Counted from the stretch's first letter, positions 44,345-53,577 are shown. The stretch is DNA of 64,000 nucleotides from Pseudomonas putida (GCF_004357765.1 NZ_SMTE01000007.1:124001-188000), one strand, 5' to 3'. Notes: generated by a model not told the origin, from the letters alone. Numbers and translations are program-made.

Positions 44345-45220
44345 ATGGGCTACCTGATTATCGTCGCGCTGATCCAGGCGTTTTCCTTCAGCTTGATCGG
44401 CGAGTACCTAGCTGGACACGTCGACAGTTACTTCGCCGTGCTCGCCCGGGTGGTGCTGGCGGGCCTGGTGTTCCTGCCGCTGACCCGTTGGCGCCAGGTC
44501 GAGCCGCGCTTCATGCGCTCGATGCTGCTGATCGGCGCCTTGCAGTACGGCATCACCTACGTCTGCCTGTACCTGAGCTTCCGTGTGCTGACGGTGCCGG
44601 AGGTGCTGCTGTTCACCATCCTCACACCACTGCATGTGACCTTGATCGAAGATGCCCTGAACCGGCGCTTCAATCCTTGGGCCTTGATCGCCGCCCTGGT
44701 GGCCGTGGCGGGGGCGGCGGTGATCCGTTTCGACAGCATCACCGGCGACTTCTTCATCGGCTTCCTGCTGCTGCAACTGGCCAACTTCACCTACGCCGCA
44801 GGCCAGGTGCTGTACCGCCACCTCGTCGCCCGCCATCCCAGCGACCTGCCGCACTACAAGCGTTTCGGCTACTTCTATCTGGGCGCGTTGCTGATCGCAT
44901 TGCCGGCGTTCCTGCTATTTGGCAATGCCCAGCATCTGCCGAGCACCGACGTGCAGTGGCTGGTGCTGTTGTTCCTTGGCCTGTGCCCGACGGCGCTGGG
45001 CTTGTACTGGTGGAACAAAGGCGCGTGCCTGGTCTCCGGCGGTACGCTGGCTGTGATGAACAACCTGCACGTACCGGTGGGCCTGCTGCTCAACCTGCTG
45101 ATCTGGAACCGCGACGAGCCCCTTGGACGGCTGTTCGTCGGCGGCGCGATCATCCTGGCGTCCGTATGGCTGGCCCGCCTGGGCGGTAGGGCGCGCGCAG
45201 TGCAGAGCCAGAAGGCCTGA
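44345..45220 (+). CDS. EamA-family carboxylate/amino acid/amine transporter
   Basis: 291 residues with ten hydrophobic helices. It begins GYLIIVALIQAFSFSLIGEYLAGHVDSYFAVLARV, typical of the group named carboxylate/amino acid/amine transporters, and both EamA repeats are seen (second from about 150). It is an inner-membrane exporter of uncertain substrate. The next gene starts after one base, so the two form a two-transporter operon. Confidence 0.88.
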   Translation: MGYLIIVALIQAFSFSLIGEYLAGHVDSYFAVLARVVLAGLVFLPLTRWRQVEPRFMRSMLLIGALQYGITYVCLYLSFRVLTVPEVLLFTILTPLHVTLIEDALNRRFNPWALIAALVAVAGAAVIRFDSITGDFFIGFLLLQLANFTYAAGQVLYRHLVARHPSDLPHYKRFGYFYLGALLIALPAFLLFGNAQHLPSTDVQWLVLLFLGLCPTALGLYWWNKGACLVSGGTLAVMNNLHVPVGLLLNLLIWNRDEPLGRLFVGGAIILASVWLARLGGRARAVQSQKA

Positions 45221-45221
45221 C

Positions 45222-46160
45222 ATGCACACCATCTTCGTCATCGTCGCGCCGATCTTTGCCCTGATCCTGGTCGGTTACCTGTGCCGCAAGACCAACAAGC
45301 TGGGTGACAAGGCCGCTGCCGAAATCAACAAGATGGTGGTCTGGCTGTGCCTGCCGGCGCTGCTGTTCAAGGTCACCGCTACGGCGACCTGGAGCGAGAT
45401 CTGGCACCCTGGGTTCATCCTGGCGTTCGGGGCGGGGGCGCTGGCGATGTTCGTCATCACCCTGGGTTGGCGCCTGTACAGCGGCCATGGGCTGGTGGCA
45501 TCGAGCATCGACGGGTTGAGTGCGGGATACGCCAATACTGGCTATATCGGCATTCCCCTGTGCGTACTGCTGTTCGGCCAGGCCGGCCTGCAACCGGCGC
45601 TGATTTCGTCGCTGATCGTGGTGTGCCTGGTGTTCGCCATCTCGCTGACATTGATCGAGATCGGCCTGCAGGAAGAGCGGCAGATCGGTCGGGCGATCCT
45701 GGTCGTGGCCAAGGCCCTGGCGAAGAACCCTCTGGTCTTCTCGCCGGTGGTCGGTGCTGCCTGGGCCATGTCCGGACTGGGCCTGGCGGAGCCGGTGCTG
45801 CATTTTCTCGACATGCTGGCGTTGGCCACCACGCCTTGTGCGTTGATTTCCCTCGGCGCGTTCCTGGCCGAGAAGCGCACCGGGACCCAGGCCAGCCCGT
45901 GGCCGTTGGTGTGGCTGAAGCTGGTCGGGCAACCGGCGCTGACCTGGGTGCTGGCGTTCAAGGTATTCAGCCTGCCGACCATGTGGGCGACCTCGGCGGT
46001 GTTGCTGGCAGCGCTGCCGACCGGGACCGGGCCGTTCATGCTGGCGGAGTACTACAACCGCGAGGCGGGGCTGATTTCGCGGACGATCCTGTTGTCGACC
46101 GTGGTGTCGTTGGTGACGTTGACGGGGTTGTTGTATCTGTTGGGGATGGGCTCGGCTTGA
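45222..46160 (+). CDS. AEC-family (auxin efflux carrier type) transporter
   Basis: 312 residues from the ATG at 45222, one base after the stop of the EamA gene. Ten hydrophobic helices in two halves; the conserved Asn-Thr in SAGYANTGYIGIPL (helix 4) and the proline-rich ALPTGTGPFMLAEYYN near the end are AEC features. The family carries malonate, malate or other small acids. Confidence 0.9.
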   Translation: MHTIFVIVAPIFALILVGYLCRKTNKLGDKAAAEINKMVVWLCLPALLFKVTATATWSEIWHPGFILAFGAGALAMFVITLGWRLYSGHGLVASSIDGLSAGYANTGYIGIPLCVLLFGQAGLQPALISSLIVVCLVFAISLTLIEIGLQEERQIGRAILVVAKALAKNPLVFSPVVGAAWAMSGLGLAEPVLHFLDMLALATTPCALISLGAFLAEKRTGTQASPWPLVWLKLVGQPALTWVLAFKVFSLPTMWATSAVLLAALPTGTGPFMLAEYYNREAGLISRTILLSTVVSLVTLTGLLYLLGMGSA

Positions 46161-46212
46161 GAGCTTCAGCGTTTGATAGATCGAGCGCCACGCGGGCGGC
46201 GCTCGATTTGCG

Positions 46213-46392
46213 CTACAGCACCCCGGTCTGGTTCAGGTAACGGGCGCACGCCATCAGCTTCTGCGCCTCTGCCTGGGGATAGGCGAGGGATGTGGTCGAG
46301 GTCACGCAGAAGATCGGCAGGGAAGGGCGAAACAGGGTCTGTGGCATTGGGTCTTCAGGTGGCGGGATGCGCGATGGTTTGCAGGGTGGCAT
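46213..46392 (-). CDS. Possible small protein (59 aa)
   Basis: An open frame of 60 codons with AAGGAC 8 bases upstream of the ATG at 46392. The C-terminal part reads like a folded helix (TSLAYPQAEAQKLMACARYL) and has Cys residues; the N-terminus is proline-rich, and a second ATG at codon 16 may be the real start. It sits alone in a 471-base gap between convergent genes. Unrecognised family; the ribosome site and amino-acid make-up are the only support. Confidence 0.45.
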   Translation of the reverse strand: MPPCKPSRIPPPEDPMPQTLFRPSLPIFCVTSTTSLAYPQAEAQKLMACARYLNQTGVL

Positions 46393-46422
46393 GGTGATTT
46401 GTCCTTGGGATTGCTAGGGGAT

Positions 46423-46466
46423 GGCACGGGCTGCGCCCGTGTTCGCGGGCAAGCCCGCTCCCACAG
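46423..46466. repeat. Single REP unit with extended stem
   Basis: GGCACGGGCTGCGCCCGTGTTCGCGGGCAAGCCCGCTCCCACAG-type sequence; same subtype with outer stem as the pair at 37640-37802. The following 160 bases to the channel gene hold only a GGGCCGCTGAGCGGCCC hairpin at 46607-46623, which may end the channel transcript. Confidence 0.85.
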
Positions 46467-46631
46467 GTACAGCGTCGAATCCAACAACTGCGCGCAGAGG
46501 CCGGTTGAGTCAGCGCAGATCTCAGCGCTGCATGCCCAACTCGGCATCATCCAACAGGGCCTTATCGCCGGCAAATCTGACTACTTCGCTTAAATTACGG
46601 TATCCAGGGCCGCTGAGCGGCCCCGTCAATC

Positions 46632-47933
46632 TCAAGCCTCGTTCATCTCTTCCAGCCGCCGCGGCTCGATCGACTCCCGGCCCCGTGCGGCCAAGCCAAC
46701 CCGCATATCATTGCCGCTGGGTTGCTGATAAACGCTCAGGCCGAATTCCGGCAGCACCGCCAGCAAGTAATCGAAGATATCCCCCTGGATCCGCTCGTAC
46801 TCGGCCCACACCGTGGTGGTGGTGAAGCAGTAGATTTCCAGCGGTACACCTTCGGCACTGGTCTGCATCTGGCGGACCATGCAGGTCATGTGCGGGTGCA
46901 CCATGGGGTGGTTCTGCAAGTAGGCGAGGGTGAAGGCGCGGAACGTGCCGATGTTGGTCAGCCTCCGACGGTTGGCCGAATGCCCGGCAAGCCGGCCCTT
47001 GGCCTGGTTCCAGTCGTTGAGCTCCTGGCGCTTGCCGGCCAGGTACTCGGTGAGCAACTGCACCTGCTCAAGTCGCTGTTCTTCCTCGGCACTGAGGAAA
47101 CGCACGCTGGCCATGTCGATGAACAGGCTGCGTTTGATGCGTCGGCCACCGGACTGCTGCATGCCGCGGTAGTTACGGAACGACTCGCTCATCAGGCGCC
47201 AGGTGGGGATAGAAACGATGGTCTTGTCGAAGTTCTGCACCTTGACCGTGTGCAAGGTGATATCCACCACGTCGCCGTCGGCGCCGACCTGGGGCATTTC
47301 GATCCAGTCGCCAACGTGCAGCATGTCGTTGCTGGTCAGCTGCACACTGGCGACGAATGACAGCAGCGTGTCCTTGTACACCAACAGCAGAACCGCCGAC
47401 ATCGCACCCAGACCCGACAGCAACAGCAACGGGGAGCGATCGATCAGGGTGGCGACGATGACGATCGAGGCGAAGATCCACAGCATCATCTTGGCCAGTT
47501 GCACATAACCCTTGATCGAGCGGGTGCGGGCGTGCTCGGTGCGTGCGTAGATGCGCAACAACGCATCGAGCAGGCAGGACAGCGCCATGGTCATGAACAG
47601 CAGGGTGAAGGCCAGGGCCACGTTGCCGAGGAAGTGCTGGGCGGTATCGGACAGCGCCGGCACCAGTTTCAAGCCGAACTGGATGACCAGCGAGGGGACG
47701 GTTTGCGCCAGGCGATGCAGGACCTTGTCGTGGCGCAGGTCGTCGACCCAGTGCAGTGCCGGTTGACGTGCCAGCAAGCGCGCTGCGTGCAATATCAGAA
47801 AGCGCGCCAGGCGGCCGAGCACCAGCGATATCAGCAATAGAACAGCCAGGCCGAGGGCGGCATGGAGCATGGGATGTTGGTCGAGGGTGCCCCACAAATC
47901 GAGGGAGTCACGCCAGATTCCTTGAATATCCAT
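46632..47933 (-). CDS. MscS-type mechanosensitive channel (YbdG-like)
   Basis: 433 residues. Four or five transmembrane helices in the first 200 residues, then the pore-and-beta-domain region: SAVLLLVYKDTLLSFVASVQLTSNDMLHVGDWIEMPQVGADGDVVDITLHTVKVQNFDKTIVSIPT, which is the MscS core with the longer YbdG-type insert and C-terminus (RIKRSLFIDMASVRFL...). It lets ions out on osmotic downshock and protects from lysis. It is monocistronic and divergent from the helicase gene. Confidence 0.92.
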   Translation of the reverse strand: MDIQGIWRDSLDLWGTLDQHPMLHAALGLAVLLLISLVLGRLARFLILHAARLLARQPALHWVDDLRHDKVLHRLAQTVPSLVIQFGLKLVPALSDTAQHFLGNVALAFTLLFMTMALSCLLDALLRIYARTEHARTRSIKGYVQLAKMMLWIFASIVIVATLIDRSPLLLLSGLGAMSAVLLLVYKDTLLSFVASVQLTSNDMLHVGDWIEMPQVGADGDVVDITLHTVKVQNFDKTIVSIPTWRLMSESFRNYRGMQQSGGRRIKRSLFIDMASVRFLSAEEEQRLEQVQLLTEYLAGKRQELNDWNQAKGRLAGHSANRRRLTNIGTFRAFTLAYLQNHPMVHPHMTCMVRQMQTSAEGVPLEIYCFTTTTVWAEYERIQGDIFDYLLAVLPEFGLSVYQQPSGNDMRVGLAARGRESIEPRRLEEMNEA

Positions 47934-48075
47934 TGGCTTTTACAACATCTGTGTAGCGAAAAGAGCGGCTATTAGACCGTGGATGACATGCCGAAGGCCA
48001 AAAGAAATTCGGCTCCGGCTGCAGAAAACGTTACCCTATGCGACGAATTTCCCGCACTTGCCTGAGGTTACCTCC

Positions 48076-49398
48076 GTGTTCTCCCAATTCGCCCTGCACG
48101 AACGCCTGCTTAAAGCCGTGGCCGAGCTTAAATTTGTCGAGCCAACTCCGGTGCAGGCCGCGGCCATCCCCTTGGCCCTGCAAGGGCGTGACCTGCGCGT
48201 GACCGCGCAGACGGGCAGCGGCAAGACCGCCGCGTTCGTGTTGCCATTGCTCAACCGCCTGGTCGATCTGCGCGAGCGCCGCGTAGAGATTCGCGCGCTG
48301 ATCCTGCTGCCGACCCGCGAACTGGCCCAGCAGACCCTCAAGCAGGTGCAGCTGTTCTCGCAGTTCACCTACATCAAGTCGGGCCTGGTGACCGGCGGTG
48401 AGGACTTCAAGGAACAGGCCGCCATGCTGCGCAAGGTGCCGGATGTGCTGATCGGCACTCCAGGTCGCCTGCTCGAGCAGCTCAACGCCGGCAACCTCGA
48501 CCTGTCCCACGTGCAGGTGCTGATCCTCGACGAAGCCGACCGCATGCTCGACATGGGCTTCGCCGAGGACATGGAGCGCCTGTGCAAGGAGTGCGAGAAC
48601 CGCGAGCAGACCCTGCTGTTCTCCGCCACCACCGGTGGTGCGGCACTGCGCGACATCATCGGCAAGGTCCTGAAAGACCCTGAGCACCTGATGCTCAACA
48701 GTGTCTCGCAGTTGGCCGAAGGCACCCGTCAGCAGATCATCACTGCCGACCACGACCAGCACAAAGAGCAGATCGTCCAGTGGCTGCTGGCCAACGAGAC
48801 CTTCGACAAAGCGATCATCTTCACCAACACCCGCGCCCTGGCCGACCGTATCTACGGCCACCTGGTGGCCAAGGACGTGAAAGCCTTCGTGCTGCACGGC
48901 GAGAAGGATCAGAAGGACCGCAAGCTGGCCATCGAGCGCTTCAAGCAAGGCAGCTCCAAGGTGCTGGTGGCCACCGACGTGGCGGCCCGTGGCCTGGACA
49001 TCGACGGCCTGGACCTGGTGATCAACTTCGACATGCCGCGCAGCGGCGATGAGTACGTGCACCGTGTGGGCCGGACTGGCCGCGCCGGCGGCGAAGGCCT
49101 GGCGATCTCGTTGATCACCCACAATGACTGGAACCTGATGTCCAGCATCGAGCGCTACCTCAAGCAGCAGTTCGAACGCCGGGTCATCAAGGAAGTGAAG
49201 GGCACCTACAACGGGCCGAAGAAGGTCAAGGCATCGGGCAAGGCCGCCGGTACCAAGAAGAAAAAGATCGAGAAGAAGACCGGCGAGAAGAAGGCTGCGG
49301 CCAAACGCAAGCCGACCGCCAAACCAAAGGCCAATGCGCCACTGTCGAGCGCCGATGGTCTCGCCCCGCTGAAGAAGCGCAAGCCTGCGGCTGAGTAA
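48076..49398 (+). CDS. DEAD-box RNA helicase (RhlE-like) with basic tail
   Basis: 440 residues from a GTG at 48076, with TGAGGTTACCTCC upstream; an ATG 31 codons earlier would add an unlike N-terminus. The Q motif (FVEPTPVQ) is at 20-27, AQTGSGKT at 44-51, PTRELA near 79, DEAD at 152-155, FSAT near 180, and the final HRVGRTGRAGG near 330. From about residue 370 the tail is very Lys-rich (KKKKIEKKTGEKKAAAKRK), as in cold-shock and ribosome-assembly helicases that grip RNA. A REP follows. Confidence 0.92.
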   Translation: MFSQFALHERLLKAVAELKFVEPTPVQAAAIPLALQGRDLRVTAQTGSGKTAAFVLPLLNRLVDLRERRVEIRALILLPTRELAQQTLKQVQLFSQFTYIKSGLVTGGEDFKEQAAMLRKVPDVLIGTPGRLLEQLNAGNLDLSHVQVLILDEADRMLDMGFAEDMERLCKECENREQTLLFSATTGGAALRDIIGKVLKDPEHLMLNSVSQLAEGTRQQIITADHDQHKEQIVQWLLANETFDKAIIFTNTRALADRIYGHLVAKDVKAFVLHGEKDQKDRKLAIERFKQGSSKVLVATDVAARGLDIDGLDLVINFDMPRSGDEYVHRVGRTGRAGGEGLAISLITHNDWNLMSSIERYLKQQFERRVIKEVKGTYNGPKKVKASGKAAGTKKKKIEKKTGEKKAAAKRKPTAKPKANAPLSSADGLAPLKKRKPAAE

Positions 49399-49413
49399 GG
49401 CTCGATGGCGGTG

Positions 49414-49489
49414 TTGGCTTCTTCGCAGGTAAACCCGCTCCTACAGGTCTCGCGTAGCCGGTAGGGGGGTACCCGCGAAGAAGCCAGCA
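49414..49489. repeat. Inverted REP-like pair
   Basis: TTGGCTTCTTCGCAGGTAAACCCGCTCCTACAG (from 49414) and an opposite, shortened unit GGTACCCGCGAAGAAGCCAG (to 49489). It separates the convergent helicase and small-protein genes. Confidence 0.82.
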
Positions 49490-49499
49490 TAACCGAACC

Positions 49500-49772
49500 C
49501 TATTCGGCCTTTTTCTCGGCTTCCTTCAACTCTTTGATCCGCTTGTCGATCAACTGACACTTGTCCGGCAGGTCCTTGCTGGCAGTCCCCAGCTCCATCC
49601 CCTGGAGTTCGTCATTGATCTCCTTGGCCTTCTGCGGATTCTGCTCGGTCAACTGGGTCACCAGTCCGGCCAATTCCTCACGCTTCTGAGTGGCCTCTTC
49701 GGGCGTGCACGCCCAGGCCGGCACGGTGCACAGCAAACCGACCGCGCAGGCCAGGCTTGGCAGCAGTTTCAT
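49500..49772 (-). CDS. Small exported helical protein
   Basis: 90 residues from the ATG at 49772, chosen because GGAGGTGA lies 5 bases upstream; a GTG three codons earlier falls inside that ribosome site. Signal peptide MKLLPSLACAVGLLCTVPAWA is cut before CTPEEA. The mature part is charged and helical (KREELAGLVTQLTEQN, LIDKRIKELKEAEKKAE) with two Cys. The AWAC site lacks a Leu at -3, so lipid attachment is doubtful. Function unknown. Confidence 0.82.
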   Translation of the reverse strand: MKLLPSLACAVGLLCTVPAWACTPEEATQKREELAGLVTQLTEQNPQKAKEINDELQGMELGTASKDLPDKCQLIDKRIKELKEAEKKAE

Positions 49773-49824
49773 CCTGATCACCTCCCTCAGTGGTGTACGC
49801 GGTGGAGCTTTTCAGGGCGGGGAA

Positions 49825-49860
49825 GTTCAGAAAATTTCCGAGCGCCGATACTTTCTGAAC
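49825..49860. promoter_or_regulatory. 9-bp inverted repeat between divergent genes
   Basis: GTTCAGAAA (49825-49833) and TTTCTGAAC (49852-49860), exact complements 18 bases apart, in the 151-base spacer between the small exported protein and a winged-helix-like gene. A likely operator for one or both. Confidence 0.45.
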
Positions 49861-49923
49861 GCCCGCTGTCGGTCATCGGTCCCACGCTATGTACCCCTTC
49901 ACCTACAGCTGGAGGCCATGGCC

Positions 49924-50331
49924 ATGCGCAAATCCTACGATTGGGACCTGATCGAACGCTTGCTGCACGAGGTGCAGAACGGTGCCGATCACAGTTTCAC
50001 CCCACGCCCTTATGCCGAGCAGCACGCAGCCGACCTGGCCGCCAAAGGCCAACCCGTGGGTGATCTGGATCACCTGAAAACCCGCGCCTGCGAGTATGAA
50101 AAGCTGTTGTTCGAGCGCGGGTTCATCGAAAGCCGGCCTGAGGAGGAGGGCGGCAACGGTGAGAACTTCGTGTTGACCGAGCGAGGCTCACGCCTGTTGA
50201 GCTTGATCGACAGCAGTATTCCGGACCCCGAGCATCCACGCCAGGTGCTCGACGAACAGGAGGATGCCTTGGACGAGAGCACATTCGAACAGGTTTCAAA
50301 AAAAGCTGAGATCGCCGGTGGCGCAATTTGA
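49924..50331 (+). CDS. DUF2513-like small DNA-binding-type protein
   Basis: 135 residues from the ATG at 49924 (GGAGG 8 bases upstream; another ATG two codons earlier is too close to that site). The start YDWDLIERLLHEVQNG and the middle HLKTRACEYEKLLFERGFIE... followed by NFVLTERGSRLLSLI read as a winged helix: recognition-type helices, then a TERG turn before the last helix, as in DUF2513 proteins. The acidic C-terminus (DEQEDALDESTFEQ) is probably disordered. It may regulate the divergent gene through the repeat at 49825-49860. Confidence 0.72.
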   Translation: MRKSYDWDLIERLLHEVQNGADHSFTPRPYAEQHAADLAAKGQPVGDLDHLKTRACEYEKLLFERGFIESRPEEEGGNGENFVLTERGSRLLSLIDSSIPDPEHPRQVLDEQEDALDESTFEQVSKKAEIAGGAI

Positions 50332-50426
50332 GGGTGGCGAGGGCGGCCCCGGAAACCCGATAATCGGTCATTCCTTATCGACTGCCGAGTCTGTCCCATG
50401 TCTTTATCCCTCCAAGTGGTCCGTCC

Positions 50427-51353
50427 ATGAACGGGGCCCGCAAGAGCCCCGACGCCTTCGCTTTCCAGATCATGCTGGTGCTGTGCCTGATCTGGGGCTG
50501 CCAGCAGGTGCTGATCAAATGGGCTGCCGTCGATATCGCCCCGGTGATGCAGGCGGCACTGCGCAACTGCATTGCCGCCCTGCTGGTCGGCAGCTTGGTG
50601 GTGTGGCGAGGCGACTTCAAGCAAGCCGGCCATACGTGGAAAGCGGGTCTGCTGGCTGGCGGTCTGTTCGGTCTGGAGTTTCTGTTCATCGCCGAAGGGC
50701 TGAAACTGACCTCGGCGGCGCACATGTCGGTGTTCCTCTACACCGCCCCCATGTTCACCGCGCTCGGTCTGCATTTCATCCTGCCCAGCGAGCGCCTGCG
50801 CTTGCTGCAATGGTTCGGCATCCTGTTGGCCTTCGGCGGAATCGTCGTGGCCTTCGCCGGGGGCATGTCGTTCAAGCAGATCGATCATCGCATGCTGTTG
50901 GGCGATGCCCTGGGCGTGCTGGCGGGCTTGGCGTGGGGAGCGACAACGGTGGTGATTCGTTGCTCCCGTCTATCCGAAGCGCCGGCGAGCCTGACCTTGT
51001 TCTACCAGCTGGCGATCGGCTTTGCCGGCTTGCTGCTGATCGCCTTGCTGAGCGGGCAGATTGGCGCAGTAGCGCTGACGCCTCTGGCGGTGGGCAGTGT
51101 ATTGTTTCAGGCGGTCGTGGTCTCGTTCATCAGCTACCTCACCTGGTTCTGGTTGCTGCGCAAGTACCTGGCTTCGAACCTGGCGGTGTTCTCGTTCATC
51201 ACGCCGTTGTTCGGAGTGACCTTTGGCGTGCTGTTGCTCGATGAACCCCTGAGCGTGAATTTCGTACTGGGTGCCATGATGGTGTTGGCCGGAGTGCTGC
51301 TGGTCAGTGCCGAACCGTGGGTGAAGCAGCAACTGCGCAAGTTGGTGGGTTGA
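50427..51353 (+). CDS. EamA-family DMT transporter
   Basis: 308 residues, ten hydrophobic helices in two repeats, with the usual motifs LIWGCQQVLIKWAA at the start, VFLYTAPMFTALG in the first repeat and VFSFITPLFGVTFGVLLLDEPL in the second. An inner-membrane metabolite exporter of unknown substrate. It is the third EamA-type protein in this window (others at 6915 and 44345) and is monocistronic. Confidence 0.88.
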   Translation: MNGARKSPDAFAFQIMLVLCLIWGCQQVLIKWAAVDIAPVMQAALRNCIAALLVGSLVVWRGDFKQAGHTWKAGLLAGGLFGLEFLFIAEGLKLTSAAHMSVFLYTAPMFTALGLHFILPSERLRLLQWFGILLAFGGIVVAFAGGMSFKQIDHRMLLGDALGVLAGLAWGATTVVIRCSRLSEAPASLTLFYQLAIGFAGLLLIALLSGQIGAVALTPLAVGSVLFQAVVVSFISYLTWFWLLRKYLASNLAVFSFITPLFGVTFGVLLLDEPLSVNFVLGAMMVLAGVLLVSAEPWVKQQLRKLVG

Positions 51354-51404
51354 CAGTCGCGCATCCCGGCCCCTTCACGGGCCAGTACGGACATTGCCGA
51401 ACTG

Positions 51405-52568
51405 TCAGGCTATCCTGCCGGGATTCGGGCATCCCTGCAGCCCTCGTCCACTGACTTGCACCAGCACACCCGCGATTCCCAAACCGCTTGCCGCCAGCAA
51501 TAACGCAGGCTGCAGGTCCCCGCTGTAATGGTTGCTCAGCGCCGCCAGCAACGGCCCGCTCAGTTGGCCCAGGGCGAAGCAGGCGGTCAGCAGACCGGCA
51601 TTACGCTGTGTGGCGTGGGGGGCCAGTTCCCGCGAGCGCTGCATGACCAACTGCATGCAGGCCAGGAACGGTGTGCCGCACAGCACCACCCCAAGCAACA
51701 GGCCGAAGCCGCCGCCTAGCAGGCAAGCCAGCACTCCCAAGCCTTGCAGCCACAAGGTAGCGCTCAACCAGACCGATGTGCGGCCCGGTCGGCGTGCGCT
51801 GACCAGCACCACCCCCAGTGCCGCCGCTATGCCGAAGGCTGGCCAGAACAGGTCGGCCATCCAGCTGCCGCGAAATTGTTGATTGGCCATTTGCGACAGG
51901 AACGTGGCTGGCAGGATGTAGCCGACGCCGTACAAAGCGTAAACCAGCCCCAGTCGTGCTATCCCTGGGCTACGGCTCGAACCTTGGCGGGTGTTGCTAA
52001 GGCCAGGTTCCAAAGCGCGGGGCAAGGCCGTTTGTACGGCCACCAGCATGATCAGCGCCGCCATCGCGTACACCAGCCACAGACCAGCCGAGTCGATCCC
52101 CAGCAAATGCCCGCCCAGTGCCAACAGGCCGGTCAGGGCGATCCCAAGTCCAGGGCCGGCAAAAACCAGCGCCCCCAGGCGCTGACGGCCACTGGCATTG
52201 GCCACCTGCTGGCTGAGGCTGGTGATCATCACCAGCACCCAGGCGCTGGCAACGCCGGTGCCGAAACGCAGCAGCGCATGGCTCCAGAAGCCGTGGGCGG
52301 CCCAGGAGGCAAGGGTCAGCAGCACGCACAACCACAGGCCGCCCAGCAAGCGCAGGCGGACCTGGGTGGGCTTGCGGGCGAACATGGCATCCACCGCACC
52401 GAGGAAGTAGCCCAGGTAATTGGCTGCCGCCACCAGACCCGCCGCGGTGAGGTCAAGTTGCCCCTCAGCGATCAACTGGGGCATCTGCGGGGTCAAGGCG
52501 AAGCGGCCGATGCCCATGGCCATCATCAGGGCCACGGCGCTGGCCAGCAGTTGTACGAATGGCGACAT
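51405..52568 (-). CDS. YbfB/YjiJ-family MFS transporter
   Basis: 387 residues and about twelve membrane helices. The start LLASAVALMMAMGIGRFALTPQMP is the family hallmark (GxGRFAxTPxxP), and LVAAANYLGYFLGAVDA makes the second helix. It is divergent from a LysR gene (105-base gap), which probably regulates it. The transported compound is unknown. Confidence 0.9.
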   Translation of the reverse strand: MSPFVQLLASAVALMMAMGIGRFALTPQMPQLIAEGQLDLTAAGLVAAANYLGYFLGAVDAMFARKPTQVRLRLLGGLWLCVLLTLASWAAHGFWSHALLRFGTGVASAWVLVMITSLSQQVANASGRQRLGALVFAGPGLGIALTGLLALGGHLLGIDSAGLWLVYAMAALIMLVAVQTALPRALEPGLSNTRQGSSRSPGIARLGLVYALYGVGYILPATFLSQMANQQFRGSWMADLFWPAFGIAAALGVVLVSARRPGRTSVWLSATLWLQGLGVLACLLGGGFGLLLGVVLCGTPFLACMQLVMQRSRELAPHATQRNAGLLTACFALGQLSGPLLAALSNHYSGDLQPALLLAASGLGIAGVLVQVSGRGLQGCPNPGRIA

Positions 52569-52673
52569 TGGCTGAACCCTCAGACAAGTAAACGATGCAT
52601 GGCAGGTTACGGCGCCTGTACTTTCAGTTAAATTGAATAATGATGATCAAGTTGTTCTTTTTTGGAGAACGCA

Positions 52674-53567
52674 ATGGAGTTCAGCCAACTGCGCATCTTC
52701 CAGGCCGTGGCCGAGGAAGGTTCTGTGACCCGCGCTGCCGAGCGCCTGCATCGGGTGCCGTCGAACCTGTCGACGCGGCTGCGCCAGCTGGAGGAGCAAC
52801 TGGGTGTCGAGTTGTTCCTGCGTGAGCGCCAGCGGATGCAGTTGTCCCCCGCTGGGAAGGTGCTGCTCGACTACGCCCACCGTCTGTCGGCCCTGCATGA
52901 CCAAGCAGTCGCGGCGGTGCAAGGGGGAGAACCGGCCGGTGACTTCGTGCTGGGGACCATGTACAGCACGGCGGCCATTCACCTCCCTGGACTGCTGGCG
53001 CGGTATCACCAGGCTTACCCCCAGGTGAACCTGCAGGTGCAGGCCGCGCCCAGCGGCGAACTCCTCGAAGGCCTGCTCAACCATCGGCTCGATGCTGCCT
53101 TGGTGGATGGCCCGCCCAGTCTGGCCGGGCTCGACGGCGTGCCGCTGTGTGACGAGACCTTGCTGCTCATCACCTGTGCGCAGCATCCGCCGGTACGCAG
53201 TGCGCGGGATGTGGCGGGCAAGGCGGTGTTCACCTTCCGGCAGGGCTGCTCGTACCGAATGCGCCTGGAGGCCTGGTATGCCGATGCCCACACGCCGATG
53301 GGCAGGGTGATGGAGATCGAGTCGTACCAGAGCATGCTGGCCTGCGTGATTGCTGGGGCGGGGGTGGCGCTGATGGCTGAATCGATGCTCGACAGCCTGC
53401 CTGGGCGTGATCAGGTTCGGGCGCACCGCCTGCAGGCGCCCTTCGATCACGCCGTCACTTGGCTGATGTGGCGTCAGGGCATGTGCGGGGCGAATTTGCA
53501 GGCCTGGATCGATCTGCAACAAACCGAAACGAATAACCAACCGTCGGAAGCAGCCGTTTCCGCTTGA
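52674..53567 (+). CDS. LysR-family regulator
   Basis: 297 residues from the ATG at 52674 (TTGGAGAACGCA upstream; a TTG four codons earlier overlaps that site). HTH at about 15-45 (GSVTRAAERLHRVPSNLSTRLRQLEEQLG), effector domain after 90 with RQGCSYRMRLEAWYAD. It is of the CysB-like/PtxR group and probably controls the divergent MFS gene. Its stop codon overlaps the Anr box of the next transcription unit. Confidence 0.92.
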   Translation: MEFSQLRIFQAVAEEGSVTRAAERLHRVPSNLSTRLRQLEEQLGVELFLRERQRMQLSPAGKVLLDYAHRLSALHDQAVAAVQGGEPAGDFVLGTMYSTAAIHLPGLLARYHQAYPQVNLQVQAAPSGELLEGLLNHRLDAALVDGPPSLAGLDGVPLCDETLLLITCAQHPPVRSARDVAGKAVFTFRQGCSYRMRLEAWYADAHTPMGRVMEIESYQSMLACVIAGAGVALMAESMLDSLPGRDQVRAHRLQAPFDHAVTWLMWRQGMCGANLQAWIDLQQTETNNQPSEAAVSA

Positions 53568-53577
53568 TTTGTATCAA
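53564..53577 (+). promoter_or_regulatory. Anr/Fnr box
   Basis: TTGAT-TTGT-ATCAA, a perfect match to the Anr/Fnr consensus TTGAT-N4-ATCAA. It lies 114 bases before the PA1414-type start and would place a class-II transcription start near 53612. It means induction when oxygen is low. Confidence 0.85.

Noticed and set aside
47983-48075. ATG start extending the DEAD-box helicase by 31 residues
   Set aside because: The extension is unlike helicases and the GTG at 48076 follows a good ribosome site.
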